NCBI GenBank assembly: GCA_009809945.1
Contig: WTPW01000549.1
Coordinates: 76,119-140,118 of the forward strand
Source: Gigaspora margarita
Lineage: Eukaryota > Glomeromycota > Glomeromycetes > Diversisporales > Gigasporaceae
Length of the DNA stretch: 64,000 nucleotides
Direction of reading: 5' to 3'
The notes under the pieces are model-generated. The model was given only the letters and a program-made list of their open reading frames with translations, did not search any database and had not been told where the DNA came from. A program made the position numbers and the translations under genes. This document shows, piece after piece, positions 48,150 to 61,341 of this stretch (position 1 is the first letter of the stretch; each line of letters opens with the position of its first letter).

Positions 48150-48960
48150 TTTTTGGGTCCTATTTTTTATACCCAAATTTATTATTCATACCCCTGTAGA
48201 TTTAACTTTTTTTAAACTTTAAATAAAGATATCTTAGTAACTACCAGATCAAATTTAGTAAACTTTTTTTTTAACTTCTATAGTGTTATAGAATTCAAAA
48301 AAAAAAGTTCATTAAATTTAGTCTAGTATTTGATGAGTTATCTTTGCTCAAAGTTTGAAAAAATCAAACATCTATTAAAACAAACTATACAAAATTTACT
48401 TTAAATTTTAAGCAAAGATATTTCTACAACTACTAAGCCAAATTCAATAAACTTTTATTTGTTTGAATTCTATGAATAGATAGAATTAAATAAAAAATTT
48501 ATAGAATTTAACTTAATAATTACAGAGTTATCTCCACTCAAATTTTAAAAAAATCTAAAACATTAATCAAAACAGAAGCTGTGCCAAAATTTTATCCAAA
48601 ATTTAAAGATATCTTAGCAATCACCAAGCCAAATTCAATAAAAAATTTTTTATTTGAATTCTATAAAGCTATAGAATTCAAATAAAAAAAAATTTACTGA
48701 ATTTGGCTTGGTGATTGTTAAGTTATCTTCATGTAAATTTTGAAAAAAATTTTGGTGCAGCTTCTGTTTTAATAGATGTTTTGGATTTTTTTAAAAATTT
48801 GAGTAAATATAACTCTGTGAATATTAAGTTAATTTCTATGAATTTTTTATTTTAATTCTATAGATTCATAGAATTTAAGCAAAAAAAGGTTTATTGAATT
48901 GTCTTAGTAGTTGCAAAGATATCTTCATTCAAAGTTTAAATATTTTACTAACTAAATTCA
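48150..48960. repeat. Inverted hairpin array with AAGATATCTT units
   Basis: Repeated pairs such as CCAAGCCAAATTCAATAAA and TTTACTGAATTTGGCTTGG surround hairpins of the form TTGAATTCTATA...TATAGAATTCAA (near 48290, 48480, 48668 and 48860). Large-scale inverted symmetry is centred near 48668. Confidence 0.75.
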
Positions 48961-48999
48961 ATATAAATATATACTAAATAATAATTGTATTTTATTTGA

Positions 49000-49490
49000 G
49001 TTGTTAAATGTAATAAAATATCAAATGTTTTTAGTATATTAGAAGTATTATTAATAAAAAAATAATATTTTTCAAATAGAATAAAAAAGTTTTTAATACC
49101 AATTGTGAAATTATTGTATTATTAACAAAATCTAAAAATTTATTCTTACAAGTTTTGTTTTATTATAAAACTAAGCAATATTTTAGTAGCTGCTCTTTTG
49201 AAAATATTAGATATTTTATTGATAATTATGAAATTTTTTGCTTAATTAAATGTTGCTTTAGACTTTTTATTTCTAAATTAAATATAATAAACAAATATTT
49301 ACTACATATTTGAGTAGAGACTAATCACTCACCGAATAAAAAAGTACCTTTTGTATAATAAGATTTGAAAGGCTATCGCTCCTGTCCCTCAGTTTCAGCC
49401 AATTAAAGTTTCAAAAAATACAAAGTTTATATATTATTTACAATTAATGAAGATAACGAAAAGAATAATATGTTTAAATTACAGTAGATT
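49000..49490. other. 3' flank of the sacsin/BTB/TLDc locus
   Basis: AT-rich and without supported features apart from possible poly(A) signals on the minus strand. Confidence 0.4.
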
Positions 49491-49496
49491 GTTTTT

Positions 49497-50389
49497 TTAA
49501 TCAGAATCTTCAAAGTATTTTTCTTCATTTAGCATAAAGGTTTTTTTATTAATTTGAAATACCTCATATTCTTCTAATGAAAAATATGATGCATTATCAT
49601 TTTCGTATGTTGATAAATTTCTAATTGGTTCTTTATATGACGATTCTTTGAAACTCAAACAATTTCTATTTTGGTTAGAATTATTGCGTATAATAAGATC
49701 ATAACCAAAAACTGGACCAAAATTAAGATCATTGTGAATTGCACTCTGGATCTTTTACGCGACTTAAAATAGAAGTTTGAAAAGTATCCTTTTTTAATGA
49801 AAAAATAAAGCTGTTATCGCATCTTACATTATGTGTTATTCCAACCAACAGGATTATAGCCACCAAGGATTTCACCAGTGTTTTTAACCTTCATAACTAC
49901 AACAAGATTTTTTTGCATATTGCACGAATTCCAAAATGAGCCTGCAGTAAAACCTTCCCTGCTTCCACGAAGAAGTAATTTAAATTCATATGGATTATTT
50001 ATTGCAAAATAAATATTCCTATCAATCCATGAAGCGATTTCTGCCGCATGCGTTTTATTAATAACTGTTGAAAATCGTTCTTTTGAGCTCATTTCTTGTT
50101 CTATGAGTTTACAATATTCGAAAAGGTCATTCAAATTATATTCCTCTGCCAATTCTTTAACTTTTATCAGAGTATTATAAACTAAGTTTGTCTTAACATG
50201 TTCAGCTAATTCATATTCTATCAAATCTTTAAGTGATTTGAGTTTAAATTTTTCAGATGCTAATTGCAAATCTTTGTATATTTGAAAAAATTTATCATCT
50301 TTCGCCTTTCCATTGTGATGAATAGCCTGTGAGAAAGATTCACCATATAACCAATTTAATAGTATATTGAATGAGTTAGGGTCAATATC
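49497..50389 (-). pseudogene. BTB C-terminal half and TLDc domain, downstream part of the sacsin-like gene
   Basis: Directly after the TAA at 50390-50392, the same frame reads DIDPNSFNILLNWLYG, the second half of a BTB domain. It then gives a BACK-like helical segment (LASEKFKLKSLKDLIEYELA) and the start of a TLDc domain: HAAEIASWIDR, YEFKLLLRGSREGF and GGYNPVGWNN. It stops at 49826. The rest of TLDc (DNSFIFSLKKD, NDLNFGPVFGYDLII, YFSLEEYEVFQI) is present down to 49497 but in other frames, so at least two more frameshifts lie near 49820 and 49740. BTB-TLDc proteins are a large family in Glomeromycotina. The arrangement suggests an original sacsin-BTB-TLDc fusion that is now decaying at its 3' end. 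Confidence 0.7.
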
Positions 50390-53300
50390 TTAATATGTTA
50401 GTTCATAGTTTATCTTTTTTTGTTTGAAAAATATTTCTTGAAAATATGGTGCCACACAAATTAATATTGATGAGTTTGCATAAAATTCTTTATTTCTAAC
50501 TCGAAATAAAACATTGTTAAACTGTGTTTTTTTTCCAATTTTTAAAAATTCCATAATTGATTTGGATAATTGCTGAGAATTATCTACAACAGGTTTAGGT
50601 TTGAACCAATCAGAAATTTCTACTAAACTAATTCCAATTAAAGTTAAAAGCTTTTCATATTTTCGAAGATATTCAGTAACAGATCTTCTTTCCGAACTAT
50701 AGTCCTTTTGAATATTTATATCAAGATGTGAAGCGATAACCCAACTTTGTGAATCAAATGGATTCGTACTATTCAAAAAAAGTGGAACATCTTTGGGAAA
50801 GCAAATATATAATTCTTTCGGATTTTTAGTACATTGTGAGTCCAATTCTTCGTAAATATCTTTTATTATCTCAAATAGCAAACAACCATTTATATCTTTT
50901 CGTTTCCATTCATCTGATTTAGAAACTCCTTCTTGAATTGTTTTTAAATGTTTAATTATTGTTTTGATGGTAGGTAAACCAAGATTACAATAATTTTTTA
51001 AAACATTTTCATTAGGTTCTTTTTTAAAGAATGATAATTGAGTCCACGCAAGATTTTTATATTTTGAAAGACATAAATTTTCAAAACTTTGTAATTTTTC
51101 ATAATGATGATTATTACAACTATATTGATGTTGAACTTTCAAAACTTTTTTAGAGGTTGGAACAAATTTAATTTTTGATAATTTATTCCATTCGGCTATT
51201 GAAAATTTTAATTCTGTCGGATTTTCATAAAAATAGCCAACTACTTTGTCTGCTGAATTTTTAATTTTCTTTCTTTTTTTTAAATCGTTTTCACACTTAA
51301 AATTGGCTTGGACTTCTTCTGCACATTTAATAAAAACTTCAGGTGTGACATCACGATTAAAACCAATCTCATTAAGTACTTCTTTGAATTTTTGATTTTT
51401 TTGAAGAATAATTGGAAGAAATCGATTCGAATCTTCATAAACACACTTAAACAAAGGATTATCTTCATCAAATAAATCATTTGCATAACAAAGTTTAAAA
51501 ACTTTATTTGGAATACCTTTTAAACCTTTGATATAACTTTTAATTTCATCAATGTTATCGTCATCAGAAAATATGTCAATCAAAAATTGTGAATAGCCAT
51601 CTTGAATATTCTGAGGAATTGAAATACCTGAAAAAATAGCATCCTTTATATATGGTAACTTATTTCGTTTTTTAGCAGATAAAGATTCTAATAGGTTACG
51701 CATATTTGAATGATATGCTGTATCTGTATTATAATAAAAAGTTCGGCATTCCTTTAGTGGATAAAATGTAAATGGTTGTAATGAATTTGGTCTTGTTGGT
51801 ATTAGATATGCATTATTATTTACAATAGATTTATATATTATATTTCCAGCTTTCACAGTATGCGTTGGCCATATAGGTAATTTTTTCAATTTATCAGCTA
51901 AATTATGTTTTAAAGACAAAGTTTGACAAAAGTATTGACTCAGAATCTTTTTAGCTTTGTTATCGTTTGAAAGTTTACCATGACATTTATATTTTTCGAT
52001 CATAGCTAAAATATTGTCTGGCTCTAATGTTAAAATATATTCTCTAAGTTTCTCATTATAATGACGTGTGGTGAACCGAATTCCAATGTTTGCCAATGCT
52101 TCGATTATATCTTTTGCACAATTAGAATAGACTAATAAAGGCCTATGTTTTGCATTTGTCAAACTAATAAGTTTATGTTGATTATACGGCTCATATACTT
52201 CTAATAGAGGGAATGATTTATATGGTTCTAAGGAGCTATTTAAAATATACTTCCATATTTCATTAAGCCATTTTTGATTTGGAAATAAGCTTGAATTAGG
52301 CTCCCAATCTAGCTCATAAACTTCATTTAATTCTTTAATCAAATGGTCTCTAATAGATAATTCACTAAATATTTTAATATTTGTAGCTGTAAGGAATTTA
52401 TTATCAGTGAATATTTCGTATAGTTTTTTTCTTTTTAATATTTCAGCAGAAATGAAATGATCTGGTCCAGCATTAGGAAATAATTCAAATTGTTCTTGTG
52501 AAGCAATACAATAGTTCATGCATCTAGAAAATATACCAAATCTATTTTCAAATAATGGAACTAGCGGGATGCCCTCAAGCTCTTCATAACATTCATCTCC
52601 AAGAACATATTCTAATAGAGAGAAAGAAAGGCTTAAATTTGATGAATCTAATACCAACTTGTTACTCTTTAAAATGCTTCTTACAAATTGAGGATCAATT
52701 TTTTGAGGTTTAATCTCCACCCAAATTTCGAAACTTCTTAAATGCACAAGGTCAAATAAAACTGTAGGATATTCATTTTCGTTAAGGAAATTGACAATAT
52801 TTTTTGGTGTTCCTTTGATTATAAAACAGCAATGCTTAAAACTAATATATGATCCACCTTTAGAAGGCGACCAAAATATTTTGTGACTTCCTTGAAATAC
52901 AAGTTTAAGTACTTTTGCTCCATAATCATATGGTATTTGTGATTGCATTGGCCAAAATCTGGAAATAACTTGAAAATCTACTTTTTGTCGTCTTCTTAAG
53001 TATTCTTCATAAAATTTTACATGAAGTTGAGGAAGTACTTTTGTTAAAATTTTCATGTTTTGTGATCCCTTTGCATCATTTAGGTCTATGCAAGTTCGAT
53101 CTGGTGAGAGTGCCCAATTATTCGAATGCAAATTTATAGAAAGCCCTGTGTCGCCAAGTGAAGTATGTGAAAAATATCGACCATTTTTAGGCTGTTCTTC
53201 ATAAAATGATGAGTTTTCTGAAATAACTGCTGCTACTCCACCCCATGTATCATTCGGTAAAGATTTATTATCTGAACCAGAGGTCTTTTCTCCGGAACAT

Positions 53301-56300
53301 ATAAGCCAATTTTCATTTTTTAAATAATCTCTTTCAGTGAATTGTACATCAATTTGAAATGCTTGTAACTTCTTTCCAAGGTATTTGCGTCCTGGATCAT
53401 TCTTTGTAATTTCAACTTTCCATAAAATTTTTGCCTTCTCTTGCGGACCTTTTTTTCTATAAACTTTGATAGATTCTATATTTCGTAGAAAAATCAACTC
53501 AGAAGTTACATTATTCTTTATCTTGTCCAATGATTTTTTAATATCGTCAATTTTATATATATTATCAGAAATTTCACTCGATACTGTTCTGAGTGGTAAT
53601 CTAAACAAAGTTCCCTGAAATTTTTTATTATTAAAATCAATTTCAAAAATATCTCCATTAAGATTTAAATACGGTTCAAACTGATTTTTAAATATATTAA
53701 AGATATGTCTTTGATCTTTATTACTGTAATCGTCGAAATAGAATATACTGCCACATTTATTGTCAGGAAGAAATTTTCTTTGAGGGTCGAAAAATACAAT
53801 TCTATTACTCGATATAATTTGTGGCAAATCTGTTAAATTATAACAAGAAATAAATCCAAGTCCATCTTTTCCGATTTTATCTGGTTTTTTGTTACAATCA
53901 GCATAGATAATTGATTTGAAATCACATTCGGTAAATGATTTATCATTATATAACCATATTGCAGGCCCTTGCCAGCAATCCATTTCTTCTTTTATTAATG
54001 ATTTAGAGCCTCTGTAATCACTATCATCGAGGATAATACAAAATTGTGTTGCACCCGCGTCATCTGCATTTTTAAGGAATTCTCGAAATACTATGTCATC
54101 GCGACCGAAGTCCTAATAAATGAATAATACTATATTAAGGATTCTTATAGCATACTAAACAAATACAAAGTACCTATATACTTACTTTAAGAGTTTTTTT
54201 TAAATATTGCCGTAATTTCTGTATCAAAATTACCAATTTTATTTATTACAAAATTTTCACTGAAATTTTTAATCTTTAGTCTTTTTGCAAGCTCACTCGA
54301 AATTTCAGAATGTGTGAGAATCTCACTATTTTCTTTTACTAATTCCTCATGGTCATTAGTATTATTATAAAATATGTTTTCATAGGTTATCATTTCATTA
54401 TGCATATTCGGAATTAGTAGTCCTTTTAAATCTTCATTTTTGTGTGATAAATATCCAAGAATATTTATTATCTCAAACTTATTATCCTTAAAGTTTAGAT
54501 TTCGTAGTATTTTTAAACAATCAGAAGTCTTAGGTTCTTCTTTAACTCCAAGCTTTTCAAAAAGTTTTTTATAATATTTAATATTATGGTTTGAAACTAG
54601 AATAAATTTAAAACCCGTAAGGCAGCTTGGAAGAGTAAATACCAACGTATCTGTTGAATAAATTTCGTCGTGATTTAGAATCCATTTTGCTTTTGACAAT
54701 TTTTCCTTCAAAAAGTCAATGTTACTATCAACTGTGTTATTTAAATCTTCATAAATTTTATTGATATAAGCTTTTGTTTCTTTCTTTTTCTGCATCTTAA
54801 ATTCTTTTAATAATTGGAATAACTGATTTATAATGGTATCTATTGGTGGGTTATTATCCCATCCAAAAATTTTGCGTAAATTATTATTTTTAATTAAATA
54901 ATTAACTATTGGCATTTTGTGAGATACAAATGCTGCATGTAATAGATCTCGACAATCGGAAATTTTTGAAAATACGTATCGTCCGTGTGGATTTTTGACT
55001 GGTATCCATGTTTCTGTTGTAATCTTTACCCATAATTCATGTGAATCAGAGTTACTATTAAGGGCATGATAATTGTCATCAATATATCTCAATAATGAAA
55101 GGGATTTTTCACGTGTCTCTGATTTGCGGTTGTTTAATGTATATTTTTTTATACGATTGATTACATCATTAATGGTCATTAATTCTTTCATTCCCAATTC
55201 AAGCAATTTAGGATAATCTGTTCGATATTCATCAGCTGGAAAAAATGGCTCATCCGAATAAAATAAAACTTTTAATTGTTTATGTGGAATAAAAATATCA
55301 ATTGGTCTCCGTTTTTTAGTTGAAGATGTTGTAACAAATTCTATTTCTTTAAGTTCTTCCTTTACATTAATGATAATTTCCCACCGCTTAAAAAGCTCTT
55401 TTATAATCTCATCCACAATTTTTGGTTCTTGTGAATTTAAATACTTAATGACATGTTCTTTCCAATATTCTTCTTGTTCCAATCGTTGAACTTTGAGTAC
55501 TTCTTCAAGAAGAAAACGAAGATCTTCAGAAGTGTGAGTTTCCAAAAATATTGAAGGTGAAATAATGCGACCACAAGATTGTTCATCCTTTTTGGGAAGT
55601 AAAAAATATTCCTTTTTTGATTCAATTAAAGAATTAATATTTATAATATTTGTACTGTTCACTTCGGTAAATAGTGGAATATAATTGATTATACTGGCAG
55701 CTTGTGTGTAGTAAATCTCATGTTTCAAACGACCAAGATAACTAGCTAATATAATTATCTGGTTATGAGTAAGGTTGGCTTGAGCAAGATTTGATGGGAA
55801 AGAATTATGTGTTTCAAGAGATGATAAAACAGCTGTAACATTATCAACCTCAATTATGTAACTTTTGAGTCTATAAAATATAATTCGCATATTTAGAATA
55901 CATATTATTGTGATTAAATTAAAAGGTTTTGCTTACTTTTCATATTTTTTTAAAAGATTTTCAAAATATACGCTTATGAATGTTGAACCTAACAAAGACA
56001 ATATCTGAACAATTTCCATAAATAATGGTAAGTGCTTTTGAGATGAACGGCATAAACATTTTTGTTTTGCGCCTAATTTCCTCAAGGTAATACTAAAGTT
56101 ATTATTTTCATTTGTGTCGATCAATAAAAGGTAAACGTCCAAAAAACATGTTAAATCTCTATTGGTTTGTTGTAAATGATCCCAAATTTTATATATCCAT
56201 TCAATTTTTTTTCTATTAATCTTTATTTCCTGAGGGCTTTCAGAATTTTCAACTTTATAAAACATTATATTGTCATTGAAAATTTTTGCATATTCAGCAT

Positions 56301-58566
56301 CTGAAAGAATTTGTATATTAATATCTTCTTTTTCTGCATAATTTTGAGGGGTTTCAGAATTTTCAACTTTATAAAACATAATATTTTCATTGAGAATTTT
56401 GGAAAATTCAGCATCTGAAAGAATTTGTATATTAATATCTTCTTCTTTTTCTGCGTAATTTTGTAACGTAGTTAAAAGTTCTTCCCCAATTGTATTGTCC
56501 ACGATTTTTCCCATGAAATTTTTCTCAATCAATGTGTGCTCCTTTTTACTGGCAATGTAATAAAATTCGTTGTGACAACGAGGTTCAAAAGTAGTGAAAG
56601 TTTTATTTTCAACTGGAAGAAGAGGAAGTCCGTGAAGTTTACTAACATCTTTAACTCTAAGAACATATTCCAGTAGAAGCGTTTTTTCAGTATCATTAAG
56701 ATCAACGTGACTAACGGTAAGATGTTCACAAACTTTTTCGGGCGTAATGAAGTTCATGTGATTTTTTAAAGTACTTTGTTCCAATTTGGCTACGATTGAT
56801 TCCGGAATATCTACAAAGACTGGAAATTCTAATTTAGCCAGTAGTTTGACTAAATCTGGTGACCTTTTGAAAGTTTTATCAGAAAAATATCCATCATCAA
56901 TTGATAAATAACCTAAAGGACCACGAAAAACTTTTAAATTAACATCCAATTGATTGACGACATTTTGCAAAAGATTGACCCATAGACAACGTTTCATATC
57001 CAAATTTCGGGAAGATCGGTCAGCTGGTACTGGCCAAAGTGTATAGATTTGTTCAAATGATACATGATTTTTAACTTCGGACAAAAATTTTTTCCAAGCT
57101 ATTGGGATAACATTTTCAAATAAATATTTATTCCATAATCTTTTGCGAAGTAATAGATCATCTGATGCCTAAAAAATTTATATAACAAAGTTATAAATAT
57201 AAAATATAACAATGATAAGCATGCCATACATAACGAAGATGATAATTACCAAATCTTCACTTGTGGAAACTTCCAAATTCCTTCTATTCTTGCTGACAGC
57301 AAAGCAACCATTAATCGAAATTGAAAAGTCATCCTCTATTCCGGGTAAGGGAAGAAAGCAATAGAGCCTTCCTTTATTTTTTGGTACATTATCAATTCGT
57401 GCTGCTAGCCCAACAATTGGTACAAATTTACAATCACGGACATTTGTATTGAATCTTTTATCGTCATCAGCTATATAACTGATAATTTTCCATTCACTTT
57501 TGATTTCCGTCTTGTTTTTAGTAGACCTTTGACAAAATTTCATTTGATAAGTAACTTCTGATTGCTTTTTATTCTTTATATTATTAGCCAACAACATCCT
57601 TTTTTCTCTTATTTCTTCTGCATTAATCACTTCAAGTTCATATAAGAGTTCAGGAATTTTACTATTATTTTTGAGTTCGTAAAATGATATCTTTTCGATA
57701 AATTTTAAGAATAAAAGACAAGTGATATTGTCAATTTTGAAGAAGGTATCAAACATTTCCTTAACTTGACCGACTTGATATTTTTTTGTCGAAATTTTTG
57801 ACTCTGCAGCATCCTTGTTAGTTCGAAGAGGATATCGAAATATCGTTCCTTTATAAAATTTATTCAGAGGATTGTTTTTTAAGGCCGTTGAGAAAGGCAT
57901 AAATTGATTAGGATACTATGAACAAAAAAATATCAAGTATCAGTCACGAGTTGAAAGTATCAAACAACATAAATAATATATACGTAATAAATAAAATGGA
58001 ATTACTTACCTTCATTGACAAATTATGTTTTACAAAATCAATTTTGGTACCTCGCTGACCAGGTGATGCTTTGCAATACCCACGACTATGAGGATCAATA
58101 AGGACATACGAAGATCCGGAAATAAAGGAACATACATCAGTAATGTGGAAAATAGAATTGAACCCGATTCCCATGACTGAAATTTACAATTAATTATTAA
58201 AAGCTCTCATAATATTGACGCATTATGTAGTACAAATATACCTCCGATCTTATCAGATTCATTAATTTTAACACTATTTGCTAAATTCAATAAAGATTTA
58301 AAATCTTTCTCTTGAAAAATAGCGTTGTTAGCGGATAAGAGCGCAGGTCCTTGATATCTGTCAAGTTTTGGATCGAATAAGTTTTCAACAGGATAATTAT
58401 TATGGTCCAAGATGAAGATTTGCTCGGAGCTTTGCGCATCATCAGAATTTTGCAAGATTTCTTTAAGGATTTGGGATCCATCCGGGTATTCAGTCAAAAT
58501 ATTCTTGATGCGGGTCGTATATTCTTTATCAGGGTGGAATGGTTCAAATACATTTTCCTCATCCAT
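50390..58566 (-). CDS. Giant sacsin-like protein with two HSP90-type ATPase modules, running into a BTB domain
   Basis: Six exons: 58566-58242, 58176-58010, 57915-57250, 57168-55937, 55870-54186 and 54112-50390, with GT-AG introns of 65, 94, 81, 66 and 73 bp. The start at 58566 gives MDEENVFEPF just before the first module; an upstream ATG at 58689 adds unrelated residues. Module 1 has the Bergerat N-box ILKEILQNSDDA (Glu36, Asn40) and DKIGVMGIGFNSIFH. Module 2 (from about residue 1359) has FREFLKNADDAGA and DKIGKDGLGFISCYN. Sacsins are ATP-binding chaperone-like proteins. Exon lengths add to whole codons only if the A8 run at 54192-54199 is A7; as written the frame closes at 54187. A 39-residue tandem duplication (NYAEKEDINIQILSDAE) lies near 56250-56470. 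The last ~50 of about 2598 residues begin a BTB fold (QFNNVLFRVRNKEFYANSS), cut by TAA at 50390. Splicing is inferred. Confidence 0.85.
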
Positions 58567-58699
58567 CACGATATATCTATAAAATTTGAATGCAAGTTTT
58601 TTCAATGAATGATAGTATGAATTAAAATTATTATAATTAGCTTTAATTAGGATTTTTTTCGTCTTTGTAGTCACTATAAAAAGTTTCAAAAATCTTGCA

Positions 58700-59180
58700 T
58701 GACTTACTCAAGTAGTAATTTCAAAAAAAATTTTCTCTGTATAATGATAGGATTTTAAGGTAAAAAAAAGTACCAAAATCAAATCTGAATTCCATTTTAC
58801 CTGAAGGTTATATATGTTTTTGCACCGGAAAAGTGAAATGACCGTCTTATGCCAAATTTGGAGTCTCATTTAAATTAATCTTCTTCAAACTCTTTCGATC
58901 ATAAATCTAATCATTTCCTATTATGATTATGTTTGGACAGGTGCCCGCATTTTAGTTCTTACTCGTGATCGCTACATTTCCATTTAGAAGATTTAATATC
59001 TGATCTTTCCGCCATATCTATCTGCGCATGACCTCGAAAATTTTTAACGAATTCGAATTAATGTTACAAGATTTTTTATGTTAAATAGAACTTTGATTTC
59101 ATAATTATATGTACGAATTACCATACTTGCTGCACAAGCTACTCTCTCAAATACTAAATACTAATTTTATTATATTTGGG
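58700..59180. other. Upstream region of the sacsin-like gene
   Basis: Ordinary AT-rich flank. I see no clear core-promoter element beyond short TATA-like strings. Confidence 0.4.
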
Positions 59181-59530
59181 ACTGGATTTTTATATGAGAT
59201 TTGGGATTAGGGACAATTTATTGTATTTTGATTTTGGACAATTTATTATATTTAGGATTTGGGACAATATATTATATTTGGAATTTGGGACTAGAGGTTG
59301 GAACCGGTTTTAAAAATTTAGGGTTTATCACATCAAAATTCGGTTTATCACACAAAAATTCGGGTTTATCACTTCAATTACTAATAATTTATGTGATAAA
59401 CCCGAATTTTGGTGTGATAAACCCGAATTTTGATAAACCCAAACCGGTTCCAACCTCTATTTGGGACAATATATTATATTTGGATTTGGGACAAATTATT
59501 ATATTTTGGATTTTGGATTTGGGATTCATA
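59180..59530. repeat. ~28-bp minisatellite of GGATTTGGGACAATATATTA units
   Basis: At least six units with TTTGGGACAAT and TTATATTTGGA phrases, interrupted by a hAT MITE at 59292-59459 that took TTTGGGAC as its target. Open frames through this tract arise from the periodic sequence. Confidence 0.8.
59292..59459. mobile_element. 168-bp hAT MITE with AACCGGTTT ends
   Basis: Terminal inverted repeats TAGAGGTTGGAACCGGTTT and AAACCGGTTCCAACCTCTA are flanked by the perfect 8-bp duplication TTTGGGAC (59284-59291 and 59460-59467). The interior repeats GGTTTATCACA and its inverse. The duplication sequence is part of the surrounding minisatellite, so it alone would be weak; together with the ends the call is firm. 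Confidence 0.9.
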
Positions 59531-59995
59531 TGTTTAGATTTGAGCGCAAATATCTGCATTATTCTACAACTTATTTTGAATTTTTACTAAAAATACTGTT
59601 TGTATTTATGTATTTCTCAAGCACTTCGCTCAATATAATCAGGTAGCGATTGAGGTAAAACTCGAATGTTACAATTAAGGTGCTCTCAAGCATCTCTTTT
59701 AATATTGCACAAGATTAAGACATAATTTTAGCTATTCTAATAGCACTTTAGACAAAATCAATAGCAAGAATGGTGAATATGGGCGTTTTCAAGCACCTCA
59801 ATCAATGGTTCAAAATGTGTCTGGAAATAAATTTTATTTAGCGGAAATAGCGGAAAATAATTTAAATTAATCAAGCGTGCTTACTTGATAATTTCGTAAA
59901 TAGAACAATTTTACCAATAAAAAAAAAAAAGTTAAACGAGTTTGCAATTTCAATTGACAAACCTTTTACCACAAACTAGGTGCTCTCGAATTTTA

Positions 59996-60212
59996 CAGGA
60001 GGGTCACCAAAATTCCGGGTCGGATGCGTCGGATATAGGTCGGCGTTTAGCCCTAGCTGTTAGCAGGTTCTATAGCAAAATTATCAGCTGGGCATTTTTT
60101 AATTAATGAATGGATATGATTTATTAGTAAAAATGTTTATGATCTTGGGGCAAAATTGATTAATTCCGATCCAACCGACCATGTTTCCGATGTGCTCCGA
60201 CGTATTCCGACT
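59996..60212. mobile_element. Truncated copy of the 38766-38991 MITE
   Basis: After TA it begins CAGGAGGGTCACCAAAATTC and shares TTTAGCCCTAG, GTTAGCAGGTTCTAT and AAAATTATCAGCTGG with the other copy. Many CG sites here (GGGTCGGATGCGTCGG) are TG/CA there, suggesting that the other copy is older or lay in DNA subject to C-to-T decay. The right terminal repeat is missing. Confidence 0.78.
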
Positions 60213-60226
60213 GTTCTCAAGTAGAG

Positions 60227-60430
60227 ATAGGAACCGGTTTGAATCCAAAAACAGAAATTGGACCAAGTTCAATCCGAATTGAAATCGGGTATGTGCAATA
60301 TATATTTTCACAATAAACCCGAATTTAAACCCGGTTTATCATAATTTTACATCCGAATTAAACCATTTATTATTATAAAAACGGTTGCTATTAAAACCGG
60401 TTTAACTCGAATTTATTGCGGTTTGCAAAA
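60227..60430. repeat. Probable degraded relative of the AACCGGTTT MITE
   Basis: GGAACCGGTTTGAATCC near 60231 and TTAAAACCGGTTTAACTCG near 60391, with internal AACCCGAATTT and CCGGTTTATC motifs like those of 59292-59459. The ends are unclear. Confidence 0.45.
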
Positions 60431-60586
60431 TTTTAGATCAAAAAAAAAACAAAAGAAATTGATTGATTTCCGATTTCAAATTTCTTATAGTTTCTTAAAC
60501 ACAGATTAGGCTTTCATATTGTAAGACTTTATAAAATGCATAATATTTAATAATTTATTAATTTATTAATACAGTCATTTTTAGAT

Positions 60587-61006
60587 TATATCCCTACTGG
60601 GTTATATTCCAACTTGATTTATATTCCCAGATTTAAGCAAAATAAATTTCTTCTTATTATATGTTATTATATGTTTTTGTATATTGAGTTATATCCCTAC
60701 CTTATTTATATATCCAAAAATGCTCTGAAAAATAGGGGTGATTTAACTCAGTATAACTGTATATTTGCCAAACTTTATAGGTTTGTTTTTTATGTGCTAA
60801 TTTTAAAATGCCTTCTGTTTTTAGGAAAACCATTTACTAACGAATTGTATATCTTTATTATGATGATTGCAGTAAGCAAAAATTTCAGAGTTATTACACA
60901 TTGATGAGGCAATTGTATCAAAAATTATAAAATATATAATACAAGTACAGTTATACATGGGTTATATCCCCATTGGGTTATATCCTAACTTGAGTTATAT
61001 CGCAAT
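60587..61006. repeat. Direct repeats of a TTATATCCC motif
   Basis: Blocks of about 45 bp at 60587-60629 and about 60962-61006 share GGGTTATAT, AACTTGA and TTATAT in the same order and orientation, with a partial copy near 60690. Function unknown; an open frame between them (60614-60904) has no recognisable family. Confidence 0.45.
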
Positions 61007-61341
61007 ATAAATTTTTTTTGTATATGAGTGTGAGAAAGGTTAACCCGTAAATCAAATCATTATCATTCACTAAGATGAATCAGCCCCTGAATAATCATCA
61101 TGCAATGATTACAATCAATACAATCATATGCAGCTGGATATTCTAGTTACTTCAATATTAGTACGTAGGCATTAGTCCTCTGGTAATATTTTGTATAAAC
61201 TTTTAAATTTTTAACCTTTATACTTAAGATGAAAGCCTTTAGTTAACCACATGCCGGACAATTTATTTGTTTTTGGAGTGTCAATAAAACCACTTTACTA
61301 TACCATATTATACAATACTATTTGTATAATACCAGTATAAT

